A stretch of 64,000 nt of DNA from CALJFL01 sp039964455 (GTDB lineage Bacteria; Pseudomonadota; Gammaproteobacteria; Pseudomonadales; Halieaceae), in contig JBDVXK010000021.1 of assembly GCA_039964455.1 (NCBI GenBank), positions 62,001 to 126,000 on the forward strand, read 5' to 3'. The notes below the pieces were generated by a model. It made no database searches and was not told where the DNA came from. It was given only the letters and a program-made list of their open reading frames with translations. This document shows, in pieces, positions 44,781 through 53,787 of the stretch. A program made the translations under genes and the position numbers. Every line of letters starts with the position of its first letter. The first letter of the stretch is position 1.

Positions 44781-45197
44781 TCAGCCCTCGCCCATTTTAC
44801 CCATTTCGTCTTTCGCACTATCAGCGGCTGCTTCAGCATCATCTGCCATTTCACCCGCTGCGTCTGAGGCATCATCGGCCATCTCGGAAGCGGCATCCGC
44901 GGCATCGTCAGCCATTTCGCCAACAGCTTCAGACGCATCCTCAGCCATTTCAACAGCATCGTCGGCAAGTTCACCTGCCGCTTCACCGGCGTCGGCCATC
45001 ACCTCGCCAGTAGCCTCCACTGCCTGGTCAGCCATTTCTGACGCACCAGCGGCCGCTTCCTGAGCCGTCTCACTCACCGCGCTGGCGGCATCATCTGCTG
45101 CGCTCTTGGCCTTCTCTACGTCTTCCTTGCTACAACCACCCAGCACAGTCATTGCGCCAGTCACCAGTAAAGCCAAGCCTATGGTTTTAATATTCAT
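44781..45197 (-). CDS. Ala/Asp-rich repeat lipoprotein
   Basis: A 138-residue lipoprotein. The signal ends in the lipobox VLGGC (Cys22) followed by Ser, so outer-membrane sorting is expected. The rest is a low-complexity, acidic, Ala-rich helix of heptad or 11-residue type. The pattern GEMADDAxxAA repeats three times exactly at residues 93-125, with weaker copies before. It recalls LEA-like or Lpp-like helical rods. It may act as a spacer or stress-protective surface protein. It has its own terminator. Confidence 0.72.
   Translation of the reverse strand: MNIKTIGLALLVTGAMTVLGGCSKEDVEKAKSAADDAASAVSETAQEAAAGASEMADQAVEATGEVMADAGEAAGELADDAVEMAEDASEAVGEMADDAADAASEMADDASDAAGEMADDAEAAADSAKDEMGKMGEG
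44823..44921 (-). repeat. Three 33-base tandem repeats inside the lipoprotein gene
   Basis: Three neighbouring 33-base units encode GEMADDAADAA, SEMADDASDAA and GEMADDAEAAA. They differ at a few bases each. Copy number could vary between strains by slippage or recombination without breaking the frame. Confidence 0.7.
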
Positions 45198-45405
45198 ATC
45201 TATCCCTACTCATTATTTGATTTTACGCTTATTTGCTACATCGCTAAGGGTAGCACGCCGAACAATAGCGCCAATTGGTCACAATGAACAGCACCCGGGC
45301 ATTCAGCCTGCAAGCAGCGGCTTGCCAGCAAGTACAAATCCCGACGAAATTACCCTAGACTCAGAAGCATATATAACGAAACCGAGTCACTCATAAGGAT
45401 CGAAT

Positions 45406-46065
45406 ATGCCGCACCTCAATCTGAACGCAGACGAAGTACTCACAACCACCCGAGCTGTGCGCAAGCGCCTGGACATGGACCGGCCTGTTGCCATGGAAGA
45501 TATTCAGGAATGCCTGCAGATCGCCCTGCAAGCACCATCTGGCTCCAATTCACAGGGCTGGCACTTTGTGCTGGTCACTGATCGGGACAAAATCGAAGCC
45601 ATTGCAGCCCTGTATCTGCAAGCATTTGATGAGTATGAAGCCGGCCCTCACCAACCGACCAAACAACACCTGGATGATCCGTCTATGGCAAACACCCAGG
45701 AGCGAGTGCTGAGTTCAGCCCGTTATCTGGCCGACAATCTCGCCAAAGTACCTGCAATGCTGATTCCCTGCTGCTCGGGCAGAGCTGATATGCCGGGACT
45801 GCCCCACAGCGCCGTGGCCAGCATGTATGGATCGATTATTCCTGCTGCCTGGAGCTTTATGCTCGCCGCGAGGGAGCGTGGTATCGGTACTTGCTGGACC
45901 ACCCTCCACCTGAACCACGAGCAGGAAATCGCCAAGCTTCTGGGCATCCCGGAAGATGTTTCGCAGGTAGCATTAATACCGATTGCCTACACCAAGGGCA
46001 CGGACTTTAAAACGGCGCCGCGAAAAGATCTGGCCGGCGTACTTCACAACAACGCCTGGTCCTAG
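45406..46065 (+). CDS. Nitroreductase family protein
   Basis: A 219-residue FMN-binding nitroreductase. The FMN phosphate segment RAVRKRLDM and APSGSNSQGWHFVLV near residues 18-55 are typical, as are the GIGTCWTTLH and GIPEDVSQVALIPIAY near the C-terminus. The active form is a dimer using NAD(P)H. It may reduce quinones, nitro groups or enones. Its start is isolated by 208 bases from the lipoprotein gene; an SDR follows on the same strand after 51 bases. Confidence 0.9.
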   Translation: MPHLNLNADEVLTTTRAVRKRLDMDRPVAMEDIQECLQIALQAPSGSNSQGWHFVLVTDRDKIEAIAALYLQAFDEYEAGPHQPTKQHLDDPSMANTQERVLSSARYLADNLAKVPAMLIPCCSGRADMPGLPHSAVASMYGSIIPAAWSFMLAARERGIGTCWTTLHLNHEQEIAKLLGIPEDVSQVALIPIAYTKGTDFKTAPRKDLAGVLHNNAWS

Positions 46066-46116
46066 TCGCAGCTGACTAGGGCCTACTACACCACGAAATA
46101 CTCAACAGGAAATTTG

Positions 46117-46971
46117 ATGTCCAGACTCGCCGGAAAACGCATCATAATTACTGGCTCGTCGCGCAGCCTGGGCCGGGAGTTTGCACTCGCAGTCGCTCGT
46201 GAGGGCGCTTCAGTGGTCATCAACGGCACTGATGAGAAGGCATTGCAGGCAACTCGCCGGGAAATCGAGCAACTGGGCGCGCCGGTTATACAGGTAGCGG
46301 GCTCTGTTGCCGAAACATCGGTGTGCAAGCAACTGACCCAAAGCTGTATCGAGGAGTTCGGCGGCATAGACGTGTTTGTCAACAATGCCGGCATCGTTCG
46401 TGACCGTACCCTGCTCAAAATGAGCGACGAGGACTTCGACGAAGTTATCGCGGTGGATTTGCGTGGGCCATTTATCGGCATGCGTGAGGCTGCACTGGTG
46501 ATGCGCGACCAAGGCACCGGCGGACATATCATCAACATTACCTCTGCCTCAGGGCTGGTGGGGAATTTTGGTCAAACCAATTACGCCGCGGCCAAGGCGG
46601 GCATGATGGGAATGATGTACACCGCTGTGAAGGAGTTGAGCAAATACAATATTCGCTGTAACAGCATGTGGCCTATCGCGCGTACCGACATGACTGCGTC
46701 GCTGATAGAAAAAAGTGGTAAAACCGCGGCTGAGCTTGGCTTTGGTGAGCCAGAAGAAGTCGCAATGGCATTAGTCTGGCTTGCCAGCGATGCTGCAGCC
46801 CACTGGAACGGTCAGTGCCTGACCATGAATGGTCGCAAAACGGCGCTTTGGCAATCGCAGGCTGAGCGACAGATTCACGAGCAGGCCAGCCCCTTTACCA
46901 TTGAAGAACTGGAAGCCGCGCTAGCAGACTGCGAACCATTGACTGTTTACGATCCCCACACTGGCGGGTGA
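46117..46971 (+). CDS. Short-chain dehydrogenase (HSD17B4/FabG-like)
   Basis: A 284-residue classical SDR. The cofactor motif ITGSSRSLG, the structural NNAG and the site Ser in SASG, with Tyr-x3-Lys in NYAAAKAG, are intact. The segment IVRDRTLLKMSDEDFDEV is very like the dehydrogenase part of peroxisomal multifunctional enzyme type 2, which oxidises 3-hydroxyacyl-CoA and 17-hydroxysteroids. A C-terminal tail of about 40 residues extends past the normal SDR end. An AGGAA site precedes the ATG. It is next to enoyl-CoA hydratase (convergent, nine bases apart), which fits a beta-oxidation step. Confidence 0.9.
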   Translation: MSRLAGKRIIITGSSRSLGREFALAVAREGASVVINGTDEKALQATRREIEQLGAPVIQVAGSVAETSVCKQLTQSCIEEFGGIDVFVNNAGIVRDRTLLKMSDEDFDEVIAVDLRGPFIGMREAALVMRDQGTGGHIINITSASGLVGNFGQTNYAAAKAGMMGMMYTAVKELSKYNIRCNSMWPIARTDMTASLIEKSGKTAAELGFGEPEEVAMALVWLASDAAAHWNGQCLTMNGRKTALWQSQAERQIHEQASPFTIEELEAALADCEPLTVYDPHTGG

Positions 46972-46980
46972 CCCCTGGCG

Positions 46981-47736
46981 CTATTTGCCAGCGATCCTCG
47001 CCTTCAGCGCCTGTAAGGTTTCTACCGCATGGGGTTGCTGCAAAGACAAGGCCTGCACTTCATATTCAATATCGACCACAGCACTGTGCTGCGCCGTTGA
47101 AACAGCCTGGGCAAGCGTGCGTTTGCTCTGCTCTATCAACTCTCTGGGCACAGCGGCCAGATTGTCCAGCTGTGTAAGCGCACGCTGTTTCAGTAAGTCC
47201 TCGTCCACACAGGCAAGGGCCAGTCCTGCTGCCACTGCCTCCTCGCCACGCAAGACCTGCCCCAGCAGCAGAGCATTTACACTCTGCTCCCAGTTCAGGA
47301 CGCGCTGCAATAACCAGGAGTGCCCGCCCCCGCAGTGAATTCCAAGCTGAAGAAACCGGGTGTCAAAAGAAGCTTTGGGACTAACGAGGCGCACATCACA
47401 GGCTAGCGCGAGGTTCATGCCTGCTCCCACAGCTGCACCCTGCACAGCTGCAACAGTGGGCAGTGGACAATCGGCCACCGCCAGAAATCCAGCGTAAATT
47501 TGGCCCAGCAGCGTTGTATCCTGCTGCGCCGCAATCAATTCATCCAGTGAGCCACCGGCGCAAAAGGCGCGCCCCGCAGCCAGTAATAAGACCGCCTTTG
47601 TTTCTTCTCTGTTCACAGCCTCGTCAACGGCGCTCTTGAGCTCACGACTGGTCTGCAGGTCCAGTACATTTCGCTTCTCCGGGTTTGCCAAAGTAATTTC
47701 CGCGACGTGGCCGGTGAATTTAAGCTCTATGGACAT
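46981..47736 (-). CDS. Enoyl-CoA hydratase/isomerase family protein
   Basis: A 251-residue crotonase-fold enzyme. The oxyanion-hole segments AGRAFCAGGSLDE and AVQGAAVGAGMNLALACDVRLVS are clear. The classic second catalytic Glu is not obvious in HCGGGHSWLLQRVL, so isomerase or other crotonase activity is possible. The long frame to 47799 adds 21 residues with no family match; the start at 47736 has an AGGAA site. It is divergent from the paired acyl-CoA dehydrogenases. Confidence 0.9.
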   Translation of the reverse strand: MSIELKFTGHVAEITLANPEKRNVLDLQTSRELKSAVDEAVNREETKAVLLLAAGRAFCAGGSLDELIAAQQDTTLLGQIYAGFLAVADCPLPTVAAVQGAAVGAGMNLALACDVRLVSPKASFDTRFLQLGIHCGGGHSWLLQRVLNWEQSVNALLLGQVLRGEEAVAAGLALACVDEDLLKQRALTQLDNLAAVPRELIEQSKRTLAQAVSTAQHSAVVDIEYEVQALSLQQPHAVETLQALKARIAGK

Positions 47737-47816
47737 GATTACGGTGTTCCTAATTTGGCGGGTATAACGCATAGTATAGCCCCTTACAAAAGGCCCCATT
47801 ACACCGTTTACCGCTT

Positions 47817-48944
47817 ATGTTGAACTTCGACCCCGTCACACTGCCAGAATCCAGCGAACAACTGCGACCCGTCATTCGCGCGTTTATCGCTGCAAACCTT
47901 CCCGCGGGGCCACGCAACTCAGACTTTACCAGCGGTTATGACGCCAGCTTTTCCGCTGCACTGGGGGAAGGTGGCTGGATTGGTATGACCGTACCCAAAC
48001 GCTATGGAGGTAGCGAACGCGGCTACTTTGACCGCTACATCGTAACCGAAGAACTATTGGCCGCCGGAATGCCGGTGGCCGCCCACTGGATTACAGACCG
48101 GCAAACAGCCCCACTGTTGATGAGCCACGGCACCGAGGCCCAGCGCGAACGCTTTTTGCCTGGCATTTGTGCGGGTACCGTATTTTTCTCTATCGGCATG
48201 AGCGAGCCGAATGCGGGCTCCGACCTGGCCGCCATCCAGACGAAAGCAGAAGCAGTTGCCGGAGGATGGCGAGTCAATGGCACCAAAATCTGGACAACGG
48301 GCGCTCATCTCAACCACTTCCTGATGACGCTGGTGCGAACTGCGCCGCCAACCAGCAATCGTCACGCAGGTATGTCTCAACTGATTATTGATCTGAAGAG
48401 TGATGGCGTCGAAGTGCGTCCTATTGTCAGCATGACCGGAAAAGCTGAATTCAATGAAATTGTGCTTAACGACGTTTTCGTACCCGCGGAGGGACTGGTA
48501 GGCAATGAGGGCGACGGCTGGCAACAGGTCACTTCAGAGCTTGGCTACGAGCGCAGCGGCCCGGAACGCTTTCTTTCCACATTCCGGGTATTTCAGGAAC
48601 TGGTCCATTTGGTAGGGCCTTCCCCTACCCCGGAACAAGCGGCCGCTGTAGGCAGAATCAGTAGCCACTTACTGAGCCTGCGAAGGCTGTCTCTTTCCGT
48701 CGCCGGCATGCTGCAGGCTGGCAAACTACCGAACATTGAAGCCGCCATGGTCAAAGACCTGGGTACACGCTTTGAAAAACTGTCGCTTGAAATCGCACGC
48801 TTGGCCGCCCCTATCAATGACAATCGCGCGGCCTTCGACCAGGCTCTGAATGACAGCCTGTTGCTATCGCCTTCGTTCACCTTACGCGGCGGCACCTCTG
48901 AAATACTGCGCGGCATGATCGCCCGCGGGCTGGGGTTACGCTGA
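47817..48944 (+). CDS. Acyl-CoA dehydrogenase, large partner of a pair
   Basis: A 375-residue FAD acyl-CoA dehydrogenase. The strand SIGMSEPNAGSDLAAIQTKA and the FAD segment WTTGAHLNHFLM are typical. Glu in YERSGPERF is the likely base, as in isovaleryl-CoA-type enzymes. The C-terminal TSEILRGMIARGLGLR is usual. Its TGA overlaps the ATG of a second, shorter homologue. Such adjacent pairs form alpha2beta2 enzymes in steroid and other bulky side-chain degradation (for example ChsE1-ChsE2), because neither subunit alone has a complete FAD site. Confidence 0.92.
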   Translation: MLNFDPVTLPESSEQLRPVIRAFIAANLPAGPRNSDFTSGYDASFSAALGEGGWIGMTVPKRYGGSERGYFDRYIVTEELLAAGMPVAAHWITDRQTAPLLMSHGTEAQRERFLPGICAGTVFFSIGMSEPNAGSDLAAIQTKAEAVAGGWRVNGTKIWTTGAHLNHFLMTLVRTAPPTSNRHAGMSQLIIDLKSDGVEVRPIVSMTGKAEFNEIVLNDVFVPAEGLVGNEGDGWQQVTSELGYERSGPERFLSTFRVFQELVHLVGPSPTPEQAAAVGRISSHLLSLRRLSLSVAGMLQAGKLPNIEAAMVKDLGTRFEKLSLEIARLAAPINDNRAAFDQALNDSLLLSPSFTLRGGTSEILRGMIARGLGLR

Positions 48945-49930
48945 TGACAAGCGATCACGATACGAACAACGAGACGCAGGACAAGGAAGTTCGGCAGCTT
49001 CTGTTGGCAACCGCAGATAAACTGTTTCACAGGCTTAGCGACAAACAAACACTGGAAGATACCGCTCACGGTGAATTTCCGGAGACACTGAAAAATAGCC
49101 TTGTCGAACAGGGGTTTCATAGACTGGCACAAGTTGACAGTGGCTTCGTTCTGGAAGATGCCTTCGCCGTTTTACAGGTGGCCGGCTATCATGCCCTGCC
49201 TTTTCCGCTGGCCGAGTGGATGCTGGCCAATCGCTACGTAAACAATCCCGACGACAGCTTCGCTACTATAGGTAAATTGCAGGGCCAGAGCATCACTGAC
49301 GCGCCCTGGGGACGCGAGGCTAGTCATTGCATCGCTGTAACAGCTGAAGGGCAAGCGATTCAGGCCTCAGCGTCGCAGTGGCAGCGCACCTATAATATTG
49401 CCGGCGAGGCAAGTGATGCGGCAGGCATCGATGGGCAAACACCCATCGATACTCACGATAAGCTGTTTCAGCTTCTAGCATTGTCACGCTGCGCGTTAGC
49501 GGTAGGCGCCATGACACGACTACTGGAACTGGTGATCGAACAGGTGACCCTCAGAGAGCAATTTGGTCGCCCGTTAGCCAGATTTCAGGTGATTCAGCAC
49601 GATATAGCGGCAATGGCCGGCGAGGTTGCGGCAGCGAGTAAGGCACTGGAGGGCGGCACCATACAGCTGGCATCAGAGCGTGAGGAAGACGAGATTGCGG
49701 TGGCCTGTGCCCGTGTTTTTGAGGCAACCCGCTCAACGTCAGAAATGGCTCACCAACTGTTCGGCGCAATGGGCTTTACCCAGGAACACACCCTGCATCA
49801 TTTCACCCGCCGACTCTGGGCCTGGAGGGAAGATTACGGAAACGAGCGATACTGGCAGGAAGTACTGGGCCGCAATATCTGTTCGCGCGGGTCACAGAAT
49901 TTATGGCCCTTTATCGCGACCAATCGTTAG
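48944..49930 (+). CDS. Acyl-CoA dehydrogenase, small partner of a pair
   Basis: A 328-residue protein of the same family but diverged: the central beta-domain is shortened and the substrate/FAD strand seen in its partner is missing. The C-terminal helical domain is kept, with LREQFGRPLARFQVIQHDIAAMAGEV and LFGAMGFTQEHTLHHFTRRLW. It overlaps the large partner by one base, so they are made together and should form a heteromer. The substrate is probably a CoA ester with a bulky ring. Confidence 0.9.
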   Translation: MTSDHDTNNETQDKEVRQLLLATADKLFHRLSDKQTLEDTAHGEFPETLKNSLVEQGFHRLAQVDSGFVLEDAFAVLQVAGYHALPFPLAEWMLANRYVNNPDDSFATIGKLQGQSITDAPWGREASHCIAVTAEGQAIQASASQWQRTYNIAGEASDAAGIDGQTPIDTHDKLFQLLALSRCALAVGAMTRLLELVIEQVTLREQFGRPLARFQVIQHDIAAMAGEVAAASKALEGGTIQLASEREEDEIAVACARVFEATRSTSEMAHQLFGAMGFTQEHTLHHFTRRLWAWREDYGNERYWQEVLGRNICSRGSQNLWPFIATNR

Positions 49931-49973
49931 CGGGTAATCGCGGCAATTGAACCTGGCGCAGATAACCAGCAGG

Positions 49974-50618
49974 CTAGTCATTAAAAATCACATTCTCCAA
50001 GCCATGTTCGATCGCCGCCGCGATCAAAGCTTGCGTTGCGGCCGTGTCATTCACTCTGGGGAACTCTCCATCCGGTTCAGGTAATTCCAGGAATCGACAT
50101 AACGGGCCCCAGCCTTCCTTTACTTCGTATACCAGCAATCTGTCAGCTGGAATTGCATCCTTTACGGCGGCGGTATGCTGTTCAAAACGCTCAATCAAAA
50201 AGCTCTCATCATGCATTCGGTTGTCAAAGTAGTCGTTGATCGTCGCTTTCATATAAGCGCCGGCGGGAGAATTCGGCAAGTAAGCAATCCAGTCTGGTGA
50301 AAATATCGTGTCCTGTGTCGATTGAAACCAGGCTTCCGGGTCACGCAAGGTGAGAATGACCTTCGCTTGCGGATAAAACTCTGCAAGACGCTGGTAACTT
50401 GTGCAGGCAGGAAAATCGACTGTTGCCTCGAACCCCTCAAAAATACTGTCCCACTCTGCATCCCCGGCCAGCGCCTGCTCCCAAAGCCGCCAGTGGTCCG
50501 GCCCTTGCGGGAAGCACTCCAACATGTGGTAGCAGGGCAAACCCAGCTGCTCCAAAGCCGTCTTCAGCGAGAGCGTACCCGTTCTGCCAAAACCCGCGCC
50601 AATCACCTTTAATGCCAT
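49974..50618 (-). CDS. Sulfotransferase family protein
   Basis: A 214-residue P-loop-type sulfotransferase-like protein. The phosphosulfate-binding loop reads GAGFGRTGTLSLKTALEQLG at residues 7-26. KVILTLRDPEAWFQST gives the 3'-phosphate Arg and Ser. Family members of this short form are common in marine proteobacteria; the acceptor is unknown. An AGGAGGG site precedes the ATG. It converges on the acyl-CoA dehydrogenase pair and is divergent from the second Rieske oxygenase. Confidence 0.88.
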   Translation of the reverse strand: MALKVIGAGFGRTGTLSLKTALEQLGLPCYHMLECFPQGPDHWRLWEQALAGDAEWDSIFEGFEATVDFPACTSYQRLAEFYPQAKVILTLRDPEAWFQSTQDTIFSPDWIAYLPNSPAGAYMKATINDYFDNRMHDESFLIERFEQHTAAVKDAIPADRLLVYEVKEGWGPLCRFLELPEPDGEFPRVNDTAATQALIAAAIEHGLENVIFND

Positions 50619-50844
50619 CCTGCCCTCCTCAAAGACATCTTTCTTTTAAAGATAGCAGACTCGAACGCGCATGCGCGCAGCCAGACCTGAAAATACAGCT
50701 TCTTCAAACCCGCTAAATGTGACCCCAATAAAAACAGTCAGACCATACGGTTTCTTTGGGATTATTGATCGACATCAATATCCCCAGCGCCTTGGACTTC
50801 TATGCTTACAGCCTGCCAACTAGCAACCACAGAGTGACAACAAA

Positions 50845-52383
50845 ATGGTCGAAACGCTTACTGGAACAAACCGGTCTGCAGGGGCAACCTACGAGGAGCT
50901 TTTGGATGCAGATACCCACCCGGTCAGGGACATTCTGAGGGCAGATTCACCAATGCCACCCGGCCCCACCAAGGTGCCCGCCGAAATTTATCACTCCAGA
51001 GATATTCACGAGCAGGAAATAGAAAATATCTGGAAGCGAACATGGCAGCTGGCCTGTCACGAGGATGAGCTGAAAGAGGTTGGCGACTACGTGGTCTACG
51101 ACGTGACCAGACTCTCTTTCATCATCGTCAAAAGCGGAGAAGAAGAGTACAAGGCTTTCTACAATCAGTGCCTGCATCGAGGCAGGCAGCTGGCGGATCA
51201 TGATGGCAAGAGTGCCCGCCATTTCCGCTGTTCATTTCACGGTTGGAGTTGGAACCTGGATGGCAGTCTCAACGAAATCCCCTGCCAATGGGACTTCCCA
51301 TCAGTCAAGGCAGAAGACTACAACTTACCCGAGATACAGGTAGCACGCTGGGGCGGGTTCATATTCATCAACCCTGACACAGAAGCTGAGCCATTGGCTG
51401 ACTACCTGCAAGACCTTGCCGACCACTTTACCCTGCTGCCGTTTGAGCGCCGCTACAAGGCCCTGCATGTGGCCAAGGTTTTACGCTGCAACTGGAAACT
51501 GGCTCAGGAAGCCTTTATGGAGGCCTACCATGTGGTGGCCACGCATCCAACGATACTGGATGTCATGGGCGATGCGAACAGCAAATACGATGTCTTCGGA
51601 AACTACTCGCGCGCCATCTCCGCGCAGCAAGTAGAAAGCCCACATATCGCGCCCTACACGCCCGATGAAGAAGCCCGCGAATTCACCCGCTGGAAACACC
51701 CACTCAGCGGCCTGCTCTATGAACTGGGCGACGACGGCCTCGTGCATATCAGCAAGGGTAAAGGCCGAGTGAGTCGCTTCCACGCTGACGGTAGCTGGGT
51801 CGACGGTCCAATCACCCATGCCGATCCTAATATGTGTAATTGGGTGGGCGGCAAGCAGCTGCCTGACAGTGAGGGGCTGCCACTGACAAGGGTTCGCGAA
51901 CCCGGCCCAGGCGAGTCAAAGCGAGCTATTCTCGCGGAACAGGAAAGAGAGCGATTGCGTGAAGAGCTAGGCGATATGATGGACTCGGTATCAGACGCGG
52001 AGCTAGTCGACGTCGCCTACTTTAGCGTATTCCCGAATTGGCACCCCTGGGGATCATTCAACCCTATTTTTTACCGCTTTCGCCCCAATGGTGATAACCC
52101 TGAAGAGTGCATACACGAGTGCTGGTATATGATGCCGGTACCCGAGGGGCAGGAGCGGCCTGAACCCGCCCCGGTAATACATCTGGGTGCGGACGACGAC
52201 TACACCGATGCAGCAGAGCTGGGCGCCTTGGCCAAGGTATTCAATCAGGATGTTCACAACCTTCCCCAGATACACAAGGGCTTGAAGGGAATGAAGAATC
52301 CAGAGGTCATTTTTGCCGATTATCAAGAGTCAAAAATTCGACATTTCTACAAGCATTACAAAGCCCGCATGGGCATGGACTGA
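50845..52383 (+). CDS. Rieske non-haem iron oxygenase, alpha subunit (second)
   Basis: A 512-residue alpha subunit, longer than the first. The Rieske motif is CLHRGRQ then CSFHGWSW (about residues 110-135). The iron site is EAFMEAYHVVATHP, giving two His. A long insertion (about 265-380) with many charged residues lies in the catalytic domain. Large size with a P450 right behind (24 bases) suggests that both oxidise the same substrate. No beta subunit, ferredoxin or reductase is adjacent. Confidence 0.92.
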   Translation: MVETLTGTNRSAGATYEELLDADTHPVRDILRADSPMPPGPTKVPAEIYHSRDIHEQEIENIWKRTWQLACHEDELKEVGDYVVYDVTRLSFIIVKSGEEEYKAFYNQCLHRGRQLADHDGKSARHFRCSFHGWSWNLDGSLNEIPCQWDFPSVKAEDYNLPEIQVARWGGFIFINPDTEAEPLADYLQDLADHFTLLPFERRYKALHVAKVLRCNWKLAQEAFMEAYHVVATHPTILDVMGDANSKYDVFGNYSRAISAQQVESPHIAPYTPDEEAREFTRWKHPLSGLLYELGDDGLVHISKGKGRVSRFHADGSWVDGPITHADPNMCNWVGGKQLPDSEGLPLTRVREPGPGESKRAILAEQERERLREELGDMMDSVSDAELVDVAYFSVFPNWHPWGSFNPIFYRFRPNGDNPEECIHECWYMMPVPEGQERPEPAPVIHLGADDDYTDAAELGALAKVFNQDVHNLPQIHKGLKGMKNPEVIFADYQESKIRHFYKHYKARMGMD

Positions 52384-52407
52384 GCAGCACACGGAGAATA
52401 AAACGAA

Positions 52408-53643
52408 ATGAATAAAGCGCTTGCTGACTACAACTTTTTCGACCCTGAAGTGATTGAGAGTCCTTTCGATTTTTACAAAGCGGTTCGCGAAGAGGCGCCG
52501 GTTTATCGCCTGCCAGATACTAAAATCTTCTTTGTCAGCCGTCACGAAGACGTGCAACAGGCATTGAAACGTACCGACGATTTTTCCAACAATTTTGCTG
52601 ACGAATTGAATGTGCCGTTGAAAAATCCAGCAGCGGAGGCCGAATATGCACGTGGATGGGAACCCGTCGATACTTTGCTGACGCTTGATCCACCGCGCCA
52701 CCGCGTTTATCGATCATTGTTGAATAAGGTGTTTTCTCAAAAACGTGTGAACGGCATGGAGCAGTACATGGTCCAAATCGTCAACGAGCTGATCGATGGC
52801 TGGATAGACCGTGGCGAGGTAGATCTGCTCAATGATTTCTGCGTGCCCTTCCCCATCTGGGTGATTGCTGACCAACTGGGCGTTCCACGGGGTGATCTGG
52901 ACTTTTTCAAACATGTCTCGGATTGCTTTGCCTCACGTTTGTCAGGCTTCGCTGATGAGGAAAAGGAGTTGGAAGATGCGCGGGCAATCGTCGCCTTTCA
53001 GCACTACTTTGTGGGCAAGATTGAACAGCTACGTGTGATACCGCAAGACAGCATCATTTCGGATCTGGCTCACGCCCGCATCGACGATGACCGCTTGCTC
53101 ACGCATGAGGAATTACTCAGCATCATCCAGCAACTACTGGTGGCCGGGAATGAAACCTCCAGGGCCACCATCGCGGGAGGTGTACTGGGACTGATACAAA
53201 ACCCCGAGCAATATGCTCAGCTGCAGGCCGATCCGTCACTGATACCCAATGCGGTTGAAGAGATTCTGCGCTTGGAAACGCCCTCCTGTGGCTTGTGGCG
53301 CGTTGTAACGCGGGACACAGAATTAGCCGGCGTAGACATCCCCAAAGGCTCACTGCTTATGGTCAGGTTCGCCTCAGCAAATCGTGACGAGAAGGTATTT
53401 GATAAACCGGAAACTATGAACGTATGCCGCCATAATGCCGGTGACAATCTGGCTTTCGGCAAGGGCGTGCACTTTTGCCTGGGTGCACAGCTGGCACGCA
53501 AGGAACTGGCAGTAGCTTTTGCCGCACTGCTGAAACGCACCGACAACTGGCGGCTGACTGACGGCAAGAACAGCCTGAAGCACTGGCCCAATATGATTCT
53601 GCGCGGGTTGGAAGAGCTGCATATCCAGTTCGACAAGCGCTGA
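52408..53643 (+). CDS. Cytochrome P450 (second)
   Basis: A 411-residue soluble P450. I-helix LLVAGNETSRA, ExxR in EEILRLETP, haem loop FGKGVHFCLGAQLARKE. A CGGAG site is near the start. It is 24 bases downstream of the second Rieske oxygenase and likely co-transcribed. It shows clear relation to the first P450 but is not a recent copy. Confidence 0.93.
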   Translation: MNKALADYNFFDPEVIESPFDFYKAVREEAPVYRLPDTKIFFVSRHEDVQQALKRTDDFSNNFADELNVPLKNPAAEAEYARGWEPVDTLLTLDPPRHRVYRSLLNKVFSQKRVNGMEQYMVQIVNELIDGWIDRGEVDLLNDFCVPFPIWVIADQLGVPRGDLDFFKHVSDCFASRLSGFADEEKELEDARAIVAFQHYFVGKIEQLRVIPQDSIISDLAHARIDDDRLLTHEELLSIIQQLLVAGNETSRATIAGGVLGLIQNPEQYAQLQADPSLIPNAVEEILRLETPSCGLWRVVTRDTELAGVDIPKGSLLMVRFASANRDEKVFDKPETMNVCRHNAGDNLAFGKGVHFCLGAQLARKELAVAFAALLKRTDNWRLTDGKNSLKHWPNMILRGLEELHIQFDKR

Positions 53644-53651
53644 ATAAGCCT

Positions 53652-53669
53652 CCCGGGTAGCGACCCGGG
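53652..53669 (+). terminator. Stem-loop after the second P450
   Basis: CCCGGGT and ACCCGGG form a perfect seven-base stem with a four-base loop, nine bases after the P450 stop. No T run follows, so it may be an RNA-stabilising hairpin rather than an intrinsic terminator. Confidence 0.45.
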
Positions 53670-53787
53670 GGTTATCAAAACATTCGGCCCAGGCTCAGGC
53701 TAGTCGCACATTTCTGGCCGGCTGTGCCTTGTATCCGTTACAATTGCGCCTCTTTTTACTTGTCGTAAGCTGATATGAGGACACCAC

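Noticed and set aside
44467..45063. Ser/Ala-rich plus-strand frame opposite the repeat lipoprotein
   Set aside because: Its low complexity mirrors the repeat on the minus strand, where a lipobox and terminator support the real gene.
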